Shown here in pieces: positions 55,401 to 64,000 of a stretch of 64,000 nucleotides of DNA. The notes under the pieces are model-generated. The model did not search any database, had not been told where the DNA came from, and saw only the letters and a program-made list of their open reading frames with translations. The first letter of the stretch is position 1; every line of letters begins with the position of its first letter. The stretch comes from Sphingobium indicum B90A (GTDB taxonomy: Bacteria; Pseudomonadota; Alphaproteobacteria; Sphingomonadales; Sphingomonadaceae), in contig NZ_CP013070.1 of the NCBI RefSeq assembly GCF_000264945.2, forward strand, positions 992,001 through 1,056,000, read 5' to 3'. The translations under genes were made by a program, and so were the position numbers.

Positions 55401-55489
55401 GTCATGCTGAACTCGTTTCAGCATCCATTGTGCCCCACGCTCCGGTCTTGCCGAAGGCGAAATGGATGCTGAAACGAGTTCAGCATGAC
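55401..55489. repeat. 29-bp inverted repeat pair upstream of galE
   Basis: Perfect inverted copies at 55401-55429 and 55461-55489 (beginning GTCATGCTGAACTCGTTTCA) flank a 31-base spacer. Each arm also has an internal hairpin (TGCTGAACTCGTTTCAGCA). This is a different family from the CCCGCGAAGGCGGG repeats. It lies between the fadB-like stop and the galE start. Confidence 0.85.
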
Positions 55490-55555
55490 GGAGAGAAAAG
55501 CTACAGCCCTTCGCCGATCAGGACTAGATCAGCTTGGCGACAATTCCCACCCCAT

Positions 55556-57733
55556 TCATGCGGCGGCGCGGGACGAAACGGGCCGATAGAAGGTCGCGCC
55601 GCTGGCCGCCATCTCCCGCAACTGCGCGGTGGGGGCGAACCGCGCCCCATGCGCCGCCGCCAGCCGATCCAGCACCGCCACGACAGCGCCGATGCCGACC
55701 GTGTCCATATGGCTGAACGGCCCGCCGGTATAGGGCGCGAAGCCCCAGCCGAAGATTGCGCCGATGTCGCCGTCCTCCGGCGTCTCCAGCACGCCTTCTT
55801 CGAAACAGCGGGCGCATTCGATCAACTGGCGATAGAGCAGCCGCTCCTTCACCGCCTCCACGCCGGGCTGCACGGCGGCGGGCGGGAACATCTCCGCCAG
55901 GCCCGGCCACAGATGCTTCTTCCCGCCTTCGGGATAGTCATACCAGCCCTTGGCGCTCTTCCGGCCCAGCCGTCCCAGTCCGACCATCCGCTCCATCACC
56001 GCGTCGGACGGCTGCGCGACATAGGCGTCGCCCAGTTCCTTGCGCGCCGCGACGATGATCTTGTGGGCCAGCTCCAGCGAAACCTCGTCCCCCACGGCCA
56101 GCGGCCCCACGGGCATGCCCAGTTGCCGCCCGGCATTTTCGATCAGCGCCGGGTTGATCCCCTCCGCCACCATCTCCACGCCTTCCTGCACATAGGTGGC
56201 GAAGCAGCGCGAGGTGTAGAAGCCGCGCGCGTCATTGACGACGATGGGCGTCTTGCGGATCTGGCTGACGAAATCCAGCGCCTTGGCGATGGCGGCCGGG
56301 CCGGTTTCCTTGCCCAGGATGATCTCCACCAGCGGCATCTTCTCGACCGGAGAGAAGAAATGGACGCCGATGAAATTCTCCGGCTTCGACCATGCCCTGG
56401 CCAGCTTGGTGATCGGCAAAGTGGAGGTGTTGGACCCGAAGATGACGTCCGCGCCCAGCACTTCCTCCACCTTCTTCGTCACTTCCGCCTTGATGGCGAC
56501 ATCCTCGAACACCGCCTCGATCACGAAGTCCGCCCCGGCCAGCGCCGCATAGTCGGTGGTCGGCGTCACGCGGGCCAGCGTCTCCACCATCTTCTCCGGC
56601 GTCAGACCCTTGCCCAGCCGCTTCTTCAGTACCTCCTCGACATGGGCCTTGCCCTTTTCGGCATAGGCCTGGTCGCGGTCGAACAGCACGACCTCCATGC
56701 CCGCCTGCGCGGCCACGGTCGCGATGCCCGCGCCCATCATGCCCGCGCCCAGCATGGCCAGCTTCTTCGTCGGGGCCTTGGGCTGGTCCTTGGGCCGCCG
56801 CGCCCCGCGCTCGGCCGCCTGCTTGTTGACGAACAGGCTGCGGACCATGTTCGCCGCCTGCGGGTCGGCCGCGACCTTGGCGAAATATTTGCTCTCGATC
56901 CGGACGGCGCGATCCATGGGCAGGGTGATGCCTTCATAGACGGCGGACAGCAGCGCAATCGGCGCGTTCATGTTGCGCTGGGTCTGCTTCAGCGTCATCG
57001 GCAGCGCGCCCGCCATGGTCTGCGCGAAGCCGGGGTTGAACCCGCCCGCGCCGCCCGGCACCTTGAATCCCTTGACGTCCCACGGCTGCACGGAGGCGTT
57101 GGGGTTGGCCTTCACCCAGTCCTTCGCCTTTTCGACCGCCATGCCCTGCGGCACGACCTCATCGACGACCTTCATCATCGCCGCTTCGGCGGGACGGAAC
57201 AGCTTGCCCTGCAACATGTACATCAGCGACGCCTGCACGCCCATGATGCGCGGCAGGCGCTGCGACCCGCCGCCGCCGGGGAACAGGCCGATCAATATTT
57301 CCGGCAGGCCAAGCTGCGTCTTCGGGCTGTCGCCCACCACGCGGCGGTGACAGGCCAGCGCCAGTTCGAACCCGCCGCCGACGCAGGTGCCCTCTATGGC
57401 GCAGGCGACCGGCTTGCCGCATGTCTCCAGCCGCCGGAGCAACTGGTTCAGCACGAAGACCTTGTCGAAGATCGCGGCGGGGGAGGGGCGCTTCCCGCTC
57501 TCGCCGCCCAGCATCGACCCGAAATATTTCAGGTCCATGCCCGCCATGAACCCGCTGTCCTTGCCCGACGCGATCACCGCGCCCCTGATCGCCTCCTCGG
57601 ACGCGATGCGCGTGATCGCCGCGTCCAGATCGGCCATGAAATCCGGGCCGATGACGTTCATGGACTGGCCGGGAACGTCGATGGTCAGCGTGGCGATGCC
57701 GTCGCCGTCTATGTCGAAATTGATGCTCTGCAT
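55556..57733 (-). CDS. Bifunctional enoyl-CoA hydratase/3-hydroxyacyl-CoA dehydrogenase
   Basis: Multifunctional beta-oxidation protein of the FadB/FadJ class, 725 residues from ATG 57733. The N-terminal crotonase domain (1-190) has SGFMAGMDLKYFGSML, CVGGGFELALACH with the first glutamate, and GLPEILIGLFPGGGGSQRL with the second. The dehydrogenase part begins with the NAD fold KLAMLGAGMMGAGIATVAAQAG (about 325). IGVHFFSPVEKMPLVEII carries the catalytic histidine, and NDARGFYTSRCF follows. It is downstream of a thiolase gene across a palindromic repeat and forms the fatty-acid degradation complex with it. Confidence 0.93.
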   Translation of the reverse strand: MQSINFDIDGDGIATLTIDVPGQSMNVIGPDFMADLDAAITRIASEEAIRGAVIASGKDSGFMAGMDLKYFGSMLGGESGKRPSPAAIFDKVFVLNQLLRRLETCGKPVACAIEGTCVGGGFELALACHRRVVGDSPKTQLGLPEILIGLFPGGGGSQRLPRIMGVQASLMYMLQGKLFRPAEAAMMKVVDEVVPQGMAVEKAKDWVKANPNASVQPWDVKGFKVPGGAGGFNPGFAQTMAGALPMTLKQTQRNMNAPIALLSAVYEGITLPMDRAVRIESKYFAKVAADPQAANMVRSLFVNKQAAERGARRPKDQPKAPTKKLAMLGAGMMGAGIATVAAQAGMEVVLFDRDQAYAEKGKAHVEEVLKKRLGKGLTPEKMVETLARVTPTTDYAALAGADFVIEAVFEDVAIKAEVTKKVEEVLGADVIFGSNTSTLPITKLARAWSKPENFIGVHFFSPVEKMPLVEIILGKETGPAAIAKALDFVSQIRKTPIVVNDARGFYTSRCFATYVQEGVEMVAEGINPALIENAGRQLGMPVGPLAVGDEVSLELAHKIIVAARKELGDAYVAQPSDAVMERMVGLGRLGRKSAKGWYDYPEGGKKHLWPGLAEMFPPAAVQPGVEAVKERLLYRQLIECARCFEEGVLETPEDGDIGAIFGWGFAPYTGGPFSHMDTVGIGAVVAVLDRLAAAHGARFAPTAQLREMAASGATFYRPVSSRAAA

Positions 57734-57754
57734 TTTGGGCAACCTTTCCTGCCG

Positions 57755-57859
57755 CCGTTCGTGCTGAGTAGGGGCTGAGCTTGTCGAAGACCCGTATCGA
57801 AGCATTGATCCTTCGATACGCCATTTCGACTTCGCTCAATGGCTACTCAGGACGAACGG
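57755..57859. repeat. Nested palindromic element between thiolase and fadB-like genes
   Basis: Outer 17-base arms (57755-57771 and 57843-57859, CCGTTCGTGCTGAGTAG with one mismatch) enclose inner arms CGTATCGAAG (57793-57802) and CTTCGATACG (57811-57820). The whole 105-base unit can fold into a long hairpin. It overlaps the thiolase end only slightly or not at all, and sits inside a probable operon. Confidence 0.8.
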
Positions 57860-57868
57860 CTCCAATGT

Positions 57869-59077
57869 TCAAACCCGCTCGATGATGATCCCGGTGCCCA
57901 TGCCCGCGCCGACGCACAGGTTGATGAGCGCGGTGCCCTTGCCGGACCGTTCCAGCTCGTCCAGCGCGGTGCCCAGCACCATCGCCCCGGTCGCGCCCAG
58001 CGGATGGCCCATGGCGATCGCGCCGCCATTGACGTTGATCCTGTCATGGTCGAGATCCATCGCCTGTATGTAGCGCAGCACGACGCTGGCGAAGGCCTCG
58101 TTCAATTCCCAGATGTCGATGTCGGACTTGCTCATGCCCGCCCGCTTCAACAGCTTGTCGGCGACATATTCCGGCCCGGTCAGCATGATCAGCGGCTCCG
58201 ACCCGATGGAGGCCATGGCCTTGATCCGCGCGCGGGGCGTGAGGCCGTATTTCTCGCCCATCGCCTTGTTGCCGACCAGCACGGCGGCCGCGCCGTCGAC
58301 GATGCCGCTGCTGTTTCCGGCATGGTGGACGTGATTGACCTTCTCCAGTTCCGGATAGCGGAGCAGGGCGACGGCGTCGAAGCCCGGCATTTCCTCGCCC
58401 ATCGCGGCGAAGCTGGGTTTCAGGGAGGCCAGCGACTGCATCGTCGCGTCGGGCCGCATATGTTCGTCATGGTCCAGGACGACCTGGCCGATGAGGTCCT
58501 TCACCGGAACGATCGACCTGCCGAAGCGCCCTTCGTCCCACGCCCGCTTGGCCCGCTTCTGGCTTTCGACGGCATAGGCGTCGACATCGTCGCGGCTGAT
58601 CCCGAACTTGGTCGCGATCACGTCGGCGCCGATGCCCTGCGGCGCGAAATAGGTCTTGTAGGCCACCGCCGGATCCATCGCCCAGGCGCCGCCGTCGGAA
58701 GCCATCGGCACGCGGCTCATCGACTCGACGCCGCCGCCGATGGCAAGGCCCGCTTCGCCCGAATAGACCTTCGCGGCCGCCATGTTCACGGCCTCCAGGC
58801 CCGAAGCGCAGAAGCGGTTGATCTGCACCCCCGGCACGGTCTGGTCATAATCGGCGTTCAACACCGCGACGCGCGCGATGTCCGCGCCCTGTTCCCCGAC
58901 CGGACTGACGCAGCCCAGGATCACGTCGTCGACATCGGCGGTGTCGATCTCCGTCCGGTCCCGCACCGCTTCCAGCACCTGCGTCGCCAGTTGGATGGGG
59001 GTGATTTCGTGCAGCGAGCCGTCGGCCTTGCCCCGGCCCCGGGGTGTCCTGACGGCATCGTAGATATAGGCTTCCAT
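57869..59077 (-). CDS. Acetyl-CoA acyltransferase (thiolase)
   Basis: Beta-ketothiolase, 402 residues from ATG 59077 ([22 protein letters not shown]). The acyl-enzyme cysteine is in [16 protein letters not shown] (about 88), followed by [12 protein letters not shown]. The catalytic HNEAFA-type region is [13 protein letters not shown], then [19 protein letters not shown] with the histidine, and [14 protein letters not shown] with the second cysteine. Works with the hydratase/dehydrogenase encoded next in the same direction. A strong palindrome lies 50 bases upstream of the start. Confidence 0.94.
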   Translation of the reverse strand: MEAYIYDAVRTPRGRGKADGSLHEITPIQLATQVLEAVRDRTEIDTADVDDVILGCVSPVGEQGADIARVAVLNADYDQTVPGVQINRFCASGLEAVNMAAAKVYSGEAGLAIGGGVESMSRVPMASDGGAWAMDPAVAYKTYFAPQGIGADVIATKFGISRDDVDAYAVESQKRAKRAWDEGRFGRSIVPVKDLIGQVVLDHDEHMRPDATMQSLASLKPSFAAMGEEMPGFDAVALLRYPELEKVNHVHHAGNSSGIVDGAAAVLVGNKAMGEKYGLTPRARIKAMASIGSEPLIMLTGPEYVADKLLKRAGMSKSDIDIWELNEAFASVVLRYIQAMDLDHDRINVNGGAIAMGHPLGATGAMVLGTALDELERSGKGTALINLCVGAGMGTGIIIERV

Positions 59078-59127
59078 GGCTGTCCATTCCTCTCCGTTGG
59101 GGGCGCCGGATGATCGCTGCAAATGTA

Positions 59128-59143
59128 TTTACGTTTACGTAAA
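59128..59143. promoter_or_regulatory. Palindromic operator TTTACG-N4-CGTAAA
   Basis: TTTACGTTTACGTAAA has perfect 6-base arms and also contains the 10-base palindrome TTTACGTAAA. It lies between the divergent thiolase and MFS genes, 51 bases from the thiolase start. TetR- or MerR-type regulators of fatty-acid and branched-chain acid degradation use sites of this look. The bound protein is not identified in this window. Confidence 0.55.
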
Positions 59144-59287
59144 GTGCAAGTCTCAATCGTCAAACCGCCGAGCCGTAACGTCATCCCGACGCATGCCTCC
59201 ATTCCCTCTGGCATTCCGTCTGGCTTCCCGGACGATTCCCGTCCTTCCATGATTCGCGGATTTGACCCGACCGCCTTATTCCGCTTG

Positions 59288-60958
59288 ATGGGGAGCGTGT
59301 CTGAGTCGGACCCCACCGAAGCGCCGTCGCCCCTGTCGATCCCGATCTTCCGCGCGATCTGGTGGGCCAGCCTCGCCTCCAATTTCGGCGGGCTGATCCA
59401 GTCCGTGGGCGCACAGTGGATGATGACCTCGCTTTCCGCCTCGCCCCAGATGATCGCGCTGGTTCCGGCGGCGACGACCCTGCCGATCATGCTGCTGTCG
59501 CTCTGGGCAGGCGCGGTGGCGGACAATAGCGACCGGCGATTGGTGATGCTGGCCTGCCAATTGTTCATGCTCGTCGTTTCCGCCCTGCTGGCGCTGTTCG
59601 CCTGGATGGGGTGGGTGACGCCCTGGGCCTTGCTGGGCTTCACCTTCCTGGTGGGATGCGCCACCGCGATCAACGGTCCGGCCTGGCAGGCGGCGGTGGG
59701 GGATATGGTGCCCAGGGCGGCCTTGCCCCATGCCGTCTCGCTCAATTCCATGGGCTTCAACATGGCGCGCAGCATTGGCCCGGCGCTGGGCGGCGTCATC
59801 GTCGCGGCGGCCGGCGCGGCGGCGGCCTTCCTGGTCAACGCCGTCAGCTATGTGGGCCTGGTCGCGGTGCTCGCCCGCTGGCGTCCGGAACTGCCGCCCC
59901 AGTTGCTCCCGCGCGAACGCATCGGCCACGCGATGCGCGCGGGTGTCCGCTATGTCGCGATGTCGCCGCACATCCAGGTCGTGCTGTTGCGAAGCGCGGC
60001 GTTCGGCATCGGGGCGAGCGCCGTTTCGGCGATGATGCCGCTGGTGGCGCGCGACCTGCTGGGCGGGGGCGCGTTGACCTTCGGCGCGCTCAGCGGCGCC
60101 TTCGGCATCGGCGCGGTGCTGGGGGCGCTGTCGACGGGGCAGTTGCGCCGCCGTTTCGCGGTGGAGGCCATCGTGCGCTCGGCCGCCCTGGCGCTTGCGG
60201 CCGGGACGGTGCTGATGGCGGTCAGCGACTGGCTGATCGTGGCGTTGGCCGGGCTGCTGCTGGCCGGCGCGGGCTGGGTGATCGCGCTTTCCACCTTCAA
60301 CGTGTCGGTCCAGATGTCCGCGCCCCGCTGGGTCGTGGCCCGGGCCGTCGCCCTGTACCAGATGGTCGCCTTCGGCGGCATGGCGGGGGGCGCATGGCTG
60401 TTCGGCACCCTGGCGGAGGATCATGGCGTCCTGGTCGCCCTCTATGGCGCGGCGGCCGTCCAGTTCGCTTCGGCGCTGATCGGCTATGTGCGTCCGCTGG
60501 TGCAGACGGGGGAACAGAATCTCGATCTTCAAAATCTGTGGCGGGAACCGCAGACGACCGTGCCGATCGAGCCTCGCAGCGGCCCCGTGGTCGTCACCAT
60601 CGAATATCGCATAGCCCCCGGATCGGTCGTCCCCTTCCTCGCGGCGATGAGCGAACGCCGCCGCATCCGCCGCCGCGACGGCGCCCAGGGCTGGTCGCTG
60701 CTGCGCGACCTCAGCGATCCGGAGCTGTGGGTGGAGCGCTATCATGTGTCGACCTGGCTCGACTATGTCCGCCACAACAGCCGGCGGACCGTTGCCGACA
60801 TGGCGAACAGCAAGGCGATCCACGCTTTGCACGGCGGCCCCGATCCGCCCGTCGTCCATCGCATGCTGGAGCGTCAGACGGGTTCGCTGCCGCTGAGCCG
60901 TTCGGCCGATCCGCGGGAAATGGGCGATCCCATGACCGATCCCACCCGGTCGAGCTGA
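59288..60958 (+). CDS. MFS_3-family exporter with C-terminal soluble domain
   Basis: An EntS-like major facilitator, 556 residues from ATG 59288; ATG 59249 or 59123 are possible but add non-conserved residues. It begins LSIPIFRAIWWASLASNFGGLIQSVGAQWMMTSLS, the hallmark of the family, with about 12 helices and the loop AVADNSDRRLVMLACQL. After about residue 410 a soluble domain follows (VVVTIEYRIAPGSVVPFLAAMSERRRIRRRDGAQGWSLLRDL, ERYHVSTWLDYVRH), resembling an antibiotic-biosynthesis-monooxygenase fold often fused to these transporters. Substrate unknown; no siderophore genes nearby. Confidence 0.84.
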   Translation: MGSVSESDPTEAPSPLSIPIFRAIWWASLASNFGGLIQSVGAQWMMTSLSASPQMIALVPAATTLPIMLLSLWAGAVADNSDRRLVMLACQLFMLVVSALLALFAWMGWVTPWALLGFTFLVGCATAINGPAWQAAVGDMVPRAALPHAVSLNSMGFNMARSIGPALGGVIVAAAGAAAAFLVNAVSYVGLVAVLARWRPELPPQLLPRERIGHAMRAGVRYVAMSPHIQVVLLRSAAFGIGASAVSAMMPLVARDLLGGGALTFGALSGAFGIGAVLGALSTGQLRRRFAVEAIVRSAALALAAGTVLMAVSDWLIVALAGLLLAGAGWVIALSTFNVSVQMSAPRWVVARAVALYQMVAFGGMAGGAWLFGTLAEDHGVLVALYGAAAVQFASALIGYVRPLVQTGEQNLDLQNLWREPQTTVPIEPRSGPVVVTIEYRIAPGSVVPFLAAMSERRRIRRRDGAQGWSLLRDLSDPELWVERYHVSTWLDYVRHNSRRTVADMANSKAIHALHGGPDPPVVHRMLERQTGSLPLSRSADPREMGDPMTDPTRSS

Positions 60959-60962
60959 TCGG

Positions 60963-61553
60963 CTATTCCGGCCGCCGTTCCGCCAGATCGTCGGGCGTGT
61001 CGATGTCGCGCAGGCTGGCGCCCATGGTTTCGATCTGCACGCCATGGCTGAGCAGCGCCCGCGCTCCCTGGTCCCCGCGCAGCGCCAGAAGCTCGGGAAA
61101 ATGCTTCCGTCCGATGAAGGCGGGGGGCGATGCGGAAAAGCCGTCGGTGCTGGCCACGACGGAACGGATGTCCTCCGCCGCCAGGCATATGCGGTTGTAA
61201 TGTGTCTGCGGCACGTCCGGCATGTCAGCCAGGCAGATCAATATGCCGCGGCATTTCCGCATCGGCATGACATGTTCGACGGCGCGGATGATGCTGCCCG
61301 ATATGCCGTCCTCCGGGCGGTCGTTGACCAGGATCGAATAGCCGCGCCGCTCCAGCCGGCGATGCAGCACCGGCGCCTGGCCAATGGGACGCACCACCGC
61401 CACCAGCTCCGCGAAGATCATGGAGGCGATGGTTTCCAGCGCATGGACCGCGACGGGCTTGCCCCGCCATTCGGCCATCAGCTTGTCCTCCTCGCCGAAA
61501 CGAGAGGAAGTGCCCGCTGCAAGGAGTACGGCGGCGATCTGTTCGGTCCGCAT
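60963..61553 (-). CDS. MobA-like nucleotidyltransferase
   Basis: A 196-residue NTP-transferase of the molybdenum cofactor cytidylyl/guanylyltransferase-like group (MocA/MobA). The N-terminal signature is AAVLLAAGTSSRFGEEDKLMAEWRGKPV (7-34). The metal aspartate is in ILICLADMPDVPQTHYN, and GARALL and DIDTPDDL complete the pattern. Similarity to MocA is better than to MobA because of the LADMP motif. No molybdenum enzyme gene is in the window. It converges on the MFS_3 gene and is divergent from folE. Confidence 0.85.
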   Translation of the reverse strand: MRTEQIAAVLLAAGTSSRFGEEDKLMAEWRGKPVAVHALETIASMIFAELVAVVRPIGQAPVLHRRLERRGYSILVNDRPEDGISGSIIRAVEHVMPMRKCRGILICLADMPDVPQTHYNRICLAAEDIRSVVASTDGFSASPPAFIGRKHFPELLALRGDQGARALLSHGVQIETMGASLRDIDTPDDLAERRPE

Positions 61554-61705
61554 GGTTCCGCTATGATGATTTGAGGCGACCCGGTTGATCCGGTTTCCTC
61601 CGCATGTGCCACCGCCGGCATGTTCTGTCCAGCGGGGCGAAGGGGCTGGCGTTCCGGCCGATCTGACGCCATATGCCCGGAAGCAACAAAGGAGTGGTGA
61701 CGTCC

Positions 61706-62314
61706 ATGGAATATGATCCCGATGCCGAAACAGCGGGCGAGTCGATCAAGATTCCTGTTCCGGCGGACGTGGCCGAAGCGATCCGGACGCTGATCCGCTG
61801 GTCGGGCGACGATCCGGAACGGGAAGGGCTGGTCGAAACGCCCGAACGCGTGGCGCGGGCGTGGAAGGAATATTGCCGCGGCTATGACGACGATCCGGCC
61901 TATCATCTTTCGCGCATCTTTCACGAAGTCGGCGGCTATGACGACATCGTGCTGCTGAAGGACATTCCGTTCCAGTCGCATTGCGAACATCATATGGCGC
62001 CCATTGTGGGCGTGGTGCATATCGCCTATCTGCCCGGCCAATATGTCGTCGGCATATCGAAGCTGGCTCGCGTGCTGCATGCCTTCGCCCATCGGCTCCA
62101 GGTGCAGGAACGGCTGACTTCGGAGGTCGCCAATTGCATCTGGGAACATCTGAGGCCCCAGGGCGTCGCCGTCGTGGTGGAGGCGACCCATGGCTGCATG
62201 ACCGGGCGCGGCGTGCGCACGCCCAATGTCGTCATGAAGACCAGCCGCATGCTCGGCGTCTTCCGCGACGATGAAAAGAGCCGCGAAGAAGTGCTGAAGC
62301 TGATAGCATCGTGA
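61706..62314 (+). CDS. folE: GTP cyclohydrolase I
   Basis: First enzyme of tetrahydrofolate or pterin biosynthesis, 202 residues. ATG 61706 stands 11 bases after AAAGGAG; ATG 61673 would add 11 residues. Zinc and catalytic residues are in PFQSHCEHHMAPIVGVVHIAYLP and EATHGCMTGRGVRTP, with cysteines and histidine of the canonical type IA enzyme. ISKLARVLHAFAHRLQVQERLT is the helical core. Its TGA overlaps the GTG of a pteridine reductase gene, which links it to tetrahydromonapterin or biopterin formation. Confidence 0.95.
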   Translation: MEYDPDAETAGESIKIPVPADVAEAIRTLIRWSGDDPEREGLVETPERVARAWKEYCRGYDDDPAYHLSRIFHEVGGYDDIVLLKDIPFQSHCEHHMAPIVGVVHIAYLPGQYVVGISKLARVLHAFAHRLQVQERLTSEVANCIWEHLRPQGVAVVVEATHGCMTGRGVRTPNVVMKTSRMLGVFRDDEKSREEVLKLIAS

Positions 62315-63153
62315 ACGAAGAGGAAGTCCCCGCCTATCGGCCGCTTGGAGGCCCCCGGAAGCGCGAGGAGCAGGCGGGCGCGCGTCCGCTGGCGCAAAAG
62401 CGGCTGGCGCTGGTGACGGGCGGCCATCGGCGGCTGGGCGGCATCATCGCCGCCGCCTTTGCACGGGCCGGCTATTCGCTGGCGATCCATGGCAGCCACG
62501 ATACCCGGCTCGATTCCCATCTGGCGCTGGCGCTGGAGGAGAATGCGACCGAATGGGAGGGCTTCACCGTCGATTTCAGCGATCCCGAAGGGGCGGAGGA
62601 ACTGGTGGCGCTGGTGGCGGAACGCTTCGGCCGGCCGCCCGATGTCCTCGTCAACAGCGCGGCGATCTTCGGTCAGGATCGGCTTGACAGCGTCGGCGCC
62701 GACGACCTGATGCGCCATTATGCCGTCAATTGCGCCGCGCCAACGCTGCTGACCAAGGCGTTCGCCACCATTCCGGCCGGCACGGGGGATCGGTGCATCG
62801 TCAACATATTGGACCAGCGGATCGACCATCCCCATGGCGACCAACTGGCCTATACGCTCTCCAAAATGGCGCTGGCGGGGCTGACGCGGCTGTCCGCCTC
62901 CACCTTGGCGCCGCAGATCAGGGTCAATGCGGTCGCGCCCGGCCTCACCATCGCGACGCCCGACTATGACGACGGCCAGATGGAACGGCTGGCCGCGATG
63001 ATGCCGCTGGCGCGTCTGCCGCAGGCTGAGCAGATCGTCGAAGCCGTGCTTTATCTGGCGGGCGCCGGTGCCGTGACCGGGCAGATCCTCTATATTGACG
63101 GCGGCGCGCATCTGCGCAGCTATGACCGGGACTTCATGCATCTGTGCCGATAG
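62311..63153 (+). CDS. Pteridine reductase-like SDR (FolM type)
   Basis: A short-chain reductase of 280 residues starting at GTG, overlapping the folE stop (GTGA). The cofactor motif TGGHRRLGGIIA (TGx3RxG) is the form found in pteridine and dihydromonapterin reductases rather than TGx3GxG. NSAAIFG, LDQRIDHPHGDQLAYTLSKMAL with Tyr and Lys, and VNAVAPGLT follow. A 28-residue basic/proline-rich N-terminal extension (VPAYRPLGGPRKREEQAGARP) precedes the fold. Together with FolE it probably makes reduced monapterin, a cofactor for phenylalanine hydroxylase. Confidence 0.83.
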   Translation: MNEEEVPAYRPLGGPRKREEQAGARPLAQKRLALVTGGHRRLGGIIAAAFARAGYSLAIHGSHDTRLDSHLALALEENATEWEGFTVDFSDPEGAEELVALVAERFGRPPDVLVNSAAIFGQDRLDSVGADDLMRHYAVNCAAPTLLTKAFATIPAGTGDRCIVNILDQRIDHPHGDQLAYTLSKMALAGLTRLSASTLAPQIRVNAVAPGLTIATPDYDDGQMERLAAMMPLARLPQAEQIVEAVLYLAGAGAVTGQILYIDGGAHLRSYDRDFMHLCR

Positions 63154-63242
63154 CGGCTGCGAAGATGCGGCTCCCAAGGGCTGGTCAAGGGCCGCCGCGC
63201 TGCATAGAGCGGATCGCCACGGATCAATGAAGGGAGACGGCA

Positions 63243-64000
63243 ATGGCATATGAAACCCTCCTGGTGGAACAGCGCGATGCGGTGACGCTGGTTACGCTCA
63301 ACCGTCCGCAGGCGCTGAATGCGCTGAACAGCCAGGTGCTGAAGGATCTGGGCGCGGCCTTCGCGGCCTATGATGCCGATCCGTCGCAGCGCTGCCTAGT
63401 CCTGACCGGCAGTGAAAAGGCGTTCGCGGCAGGCGCGGACATCAAGGAGATGGTGGAAAAGGAGGCGGCGGATTTCTTCCTGGAGGATTTCTTCTCCGGC
63501 TGGCAGAGCAAGGTCGTCGCCACCCGCAAGCCGTGGATCGCGGCGGTCGCCGGTTTCGCGCTGGGCGGCGGGTGCGAACTGGCGATGATGGCGGACTTCA
63601 TCCTGGCGGCCGACACCGCGAAATTCGGCCAGCCCGAAATCAAGCTGGGCGTGGCGCCGGGCATGGGCGGATCGCAACGCCTGACCCGCGCCGTCGGCAA
63701 GGCGAAGGCGATGGAAATGTGCCTGACCGGCCGCATGATGGGCGCGCAGGAAGCGGAAAGCGCCGGCCTGGTGGCGCGGATCGTCCCGGCGGCGGACCTG
63801 CTGGAAGACGCGCTCAAGACCGCCGCGACCATTGCCGGAATGCCGCCCATGGCCGCGATGGTGAACAAGGAAATGGTCAATCTGGCGTTCGAGACAGGCC
63901 TTGCTCAGGGCATATTGACCGAACGCCGCCTGTTCCAGATCCTGACCGCGACCGAAGACAAGAAGGAAGGCATGGAAGCCTTCGTCGAAAAGCGTGCCGG
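63243..64000 (+). CDS. Enoyl-CoA hydratase, cut by the window end
   Basis: Crotonase-family hydratase for fatty-acid or phenylacetate-type degradation. It starts at ATG 63243 ([20 protein letters not shown]) after [21 protein letters not shown] forms the oxyanion region. The two catalytic glutamates are in [12 protein letters not shown] and [20 protein letters not shown]. 252 codons are visible, up to [14 protein letters not shown]. Family members end within about ten residues of this point, so only the tail and stop are missing. There is no stop before 64000. Confidence 0.94.
   Translation, partial: MAYETLLVEQRDAVTLVTLNRPQALNALNSQVLKDLGAAFAAYDADPSQRCLVLTGSEKAFAAGADIKEMVEKEAADFFLEDFFSGWQSKVVATRKPWIAAVAGFALGGGCELAMMADFILAADTAKFGQPEIKLGVAPGMGGSQRLTRAVGKAKAMEMCLTGRMMGAQEAESAGLVARIVPAADLLEDALKTAATIAGMPPMAAMVNKEMVNLAFETGLAQGILTERRLFQILTATEDKKEGMEAFVEKRA

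Overview
The window is chromosomal DNA of a GC-rich alphaproteobacterium, most likely a sphingomonad (Sphingobium or Sphingomonas type). The signs are a CIRCE-controlled groESL operon, two TonB-dependent receptors with sphingomonad-style N-termini, a SapC-family protein, an Entner-Doudoroff operon (zwf-edd-glk-eda), RegBA, a bo3-type quinol oxidase cluster, and chlorocatechol-type catabolic genes. Genus is an inference; there is no rRNA gene here.

Layout. 1-2.3 kb: groES-groEL with promoter, CIRCE and a bidirectional terminator. 2.3-6 kb: chromate resistance genes chrB-chrA, divergent from an outer-membrane barrel of the alginate-export family. 6.3-9.9 kb: a TonB receptor translationally coupled to an exported M19 dipeptidase. 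10-12 kb: a broken hlyD-type remnant, then a phosphate-selective porin behind a tandem PHO box. 12.3-20.7 kb: a chlorophenol/chlorocatechol cluster made of a TfdB-like hydroxylase, dienelactone hydrolase, chlorocatechol 1,2-dioxygenase, ClcR/TfdR-like LysR regulator, (chloro)muconate cycloisomerase and a TonB receptor. No maleylacetate reductase gene is visible.

20.9-26.7 kb is a small decayed genomic island. The last 15 bases of a tRNA-Glu gene are repeated exactly 5.8 kb away, and the first ~25 codons of a tyrosine integrase lie next to the tRNA. The cargo is a Slam (surface lipoprotein assembly modifier) gene and a divergent TbpB-like surface lipoprotein gene. An IS21-family element has split the lipoprotein gene and left a perfect 8-bp target duplication. 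Removing the element and one duplication copy restores an open 310-codon frame. Beyond the tRNA lies a candidate C-rich small RNA, then sapC.

28-42 kb: a D-2-hydroxyacid dehydrogenase, a small secreted protein, an RhlE-like helicase, the cyoABCD-SURF1-regB-regA cluster, an MFS carrier, an Amt transporter coupled to a glycosyltransferase, and a GIN-domain protein. 43-55 kb: M28 peptidase, hemB, a gamma-carbonic-anhydrase-like protein, eda-glk-edd-zwf, tRNA-Leu, an aminotransferase, a frameshifted pgl, and galE. 55-64 kb: fatty-acid beta-oxidation genes (fadB- and fadA-like), an MFS_3 exporter, a MobA-like nucleotidyltransferase, folE-folM, and an enoyl-CoA hydratase cut by the window end.

At least five different families of palindromic repeats sit between genes, several inside operons. 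Glucose is phosphorylated and degraded by glk-zwf-pgl-edd-eda, and aromatic carbon would enter central metabolism through the chlorocatechol cluster. Oxygen and redox sensing by RegBA is physically linked to the quinol oxidase it may regulate.
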